From: Sphingobacteriaceae bacterium
Lineage (GTDB): Bacteria > Bacteroidota > Bacteroidia > B-17B0 > Aurantibacillaceae
NCBI GenBank assembly: GCA_023251725.1
Contig: JAHEYG010000003.1
Span: 1 to 64,000, forward strand
Length of the DNA: 64,000 nt
Direction of reading: 5' to 3'
The notes under the pieces were generated by a model, which ran no database searches, was not told the origin of the DNA, and was given only the letters and a program-made list of their open reading frames with translations. Numbering within the stretch: position 1 is the stretch's first letter; each line of letters begins with the position of its first letter. Both the position numbers and the translations under genes were made by a program. Shown here in pieces: positions 63,922 through 64,000 of the stretch.

Positions 63922-64000
63922 ATGATAAACAATCTCTCGCAAAATAATTCAGTGTTAAGTCAATTCTTATCTGAAATCCGTTGCATTAATACTCAAACCG
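63922..64000 (+). CDS. upp: Uracil phosphoribosyltransferase, 3' part outside the window
   Basis: Only the first 26 codons are visible. They read MINNLSQNNSVLSQFLSEIR and then CINTQT. This closely resembles the N-terminus of Bacteroidota uracil phosphoribosyltransferases, which start with a similar NLS.(Q/E)NS.L..F..E.R segment. The enzyme makes UMP from uracil and PRPP and would fit a pyrimidine salvage role together with the nucleoside phosphorylase at 56.1 kb. The frame is open to the window edge. The start codon follows a heptamer array by 5 bp. The call rests on a short fragment. Confidence 0.65.
   Translation, partial: MINNLSQNNSVLSQFLSEIRCINTQT

Overview
The window is AT-rich chromosomal DNA from a Bacteroidota bacterium. 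Several features support this: a Bacteroidota-type rplA-rplJ-rplL-rpoB-rpoC cluster, type IX secretion (T9SS) machinery and cargo (PorV/PorQ family, PorU-type C25 peptidase, PorP/SprF, type A and type B C-terminal sorting domains), A-rich leaders without Shine-Dalgarno sites, ZapA next to a coiled-coil protein, and RNase Y. I cannot fix the genus. A non-model marine or freshwater Flavobacteriales-like lineage is my guess only.

Layout. 1-9.7 kb: ribosomal proteins L1 (partial), L10 and L7/L12, then RpoB (TTG start) and RpoC, closed by a terminator. 9.8-19.8 kb: a TfoX-like protein, a LytTR response regulator with its overlapping propeller-type histidine kinase, a DoxX-like membrane protein translationally coupled to a 1495-residue exported protein of unknown function. 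19.9-23.4 kb: a ComEC-type channel without an obvious nuclease domain, an Smr-domain protein and the RNase P RNA. 23.5-27.8 kb: a PKD-repeat surface protein with a type B sorting domain and its PorP/SprF partner. 28.0-32.8 kb: a three-gene surface/secretion operon (tail-fibre-like protein with a broken signal peptide, outer-membrane-type protein, M4 metalloprotease with a type A sorting domain). 32.9-36.5 kb: a retropepsin-like protein, a cell-wall amidase, ArfB and a GT-C-like membrane protein. 36.6-42.7 kb: a PorV2-PorU2 pair. 42.7-47.6 kb: an acyltransferase, a YCF48-like T9SS cargo protein, the shrunken remnant of a TPR signalling gene and its longer paralogue. 47.7-52.2 kb: a lipoprotein, RNase Y, ZapA and a 704-residue coiled-coil protein. 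52.5-57 kb: a sugar aminotransferase and initiating glycosyltransferase, a methyltransferase, a SirB1-like protein and a nucleoside phosphorylase. 57.2-62 kb: a DUF4173-leucine-rich-repeat fusion, small membrane proteins and a winged-helix regulator. 62.2-64 kb: a TPR-PD40 protein resembling PorE without its OmpA domain, and the start of upp.

The most striking pattern not explained by genes is a set of unrelated short tandem repeats, mostly 7 or 8 bp, lying in intergenic gaps. Five of them lie within about 5-15 bp upstream of a start codon. A second pattern is a family of short GC-rich palindromic elements, one between rpoB and rpoC and a relative near 52.4 kb. A homopolymer frameshift splits the signal peptide from the 28.0 kb surface protein, and an internally deleted gene remnant lies beside its intact paralogue at 45.7 kb. 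No tRNA, CRISPR array, insertion sequence or prophage was recognised.
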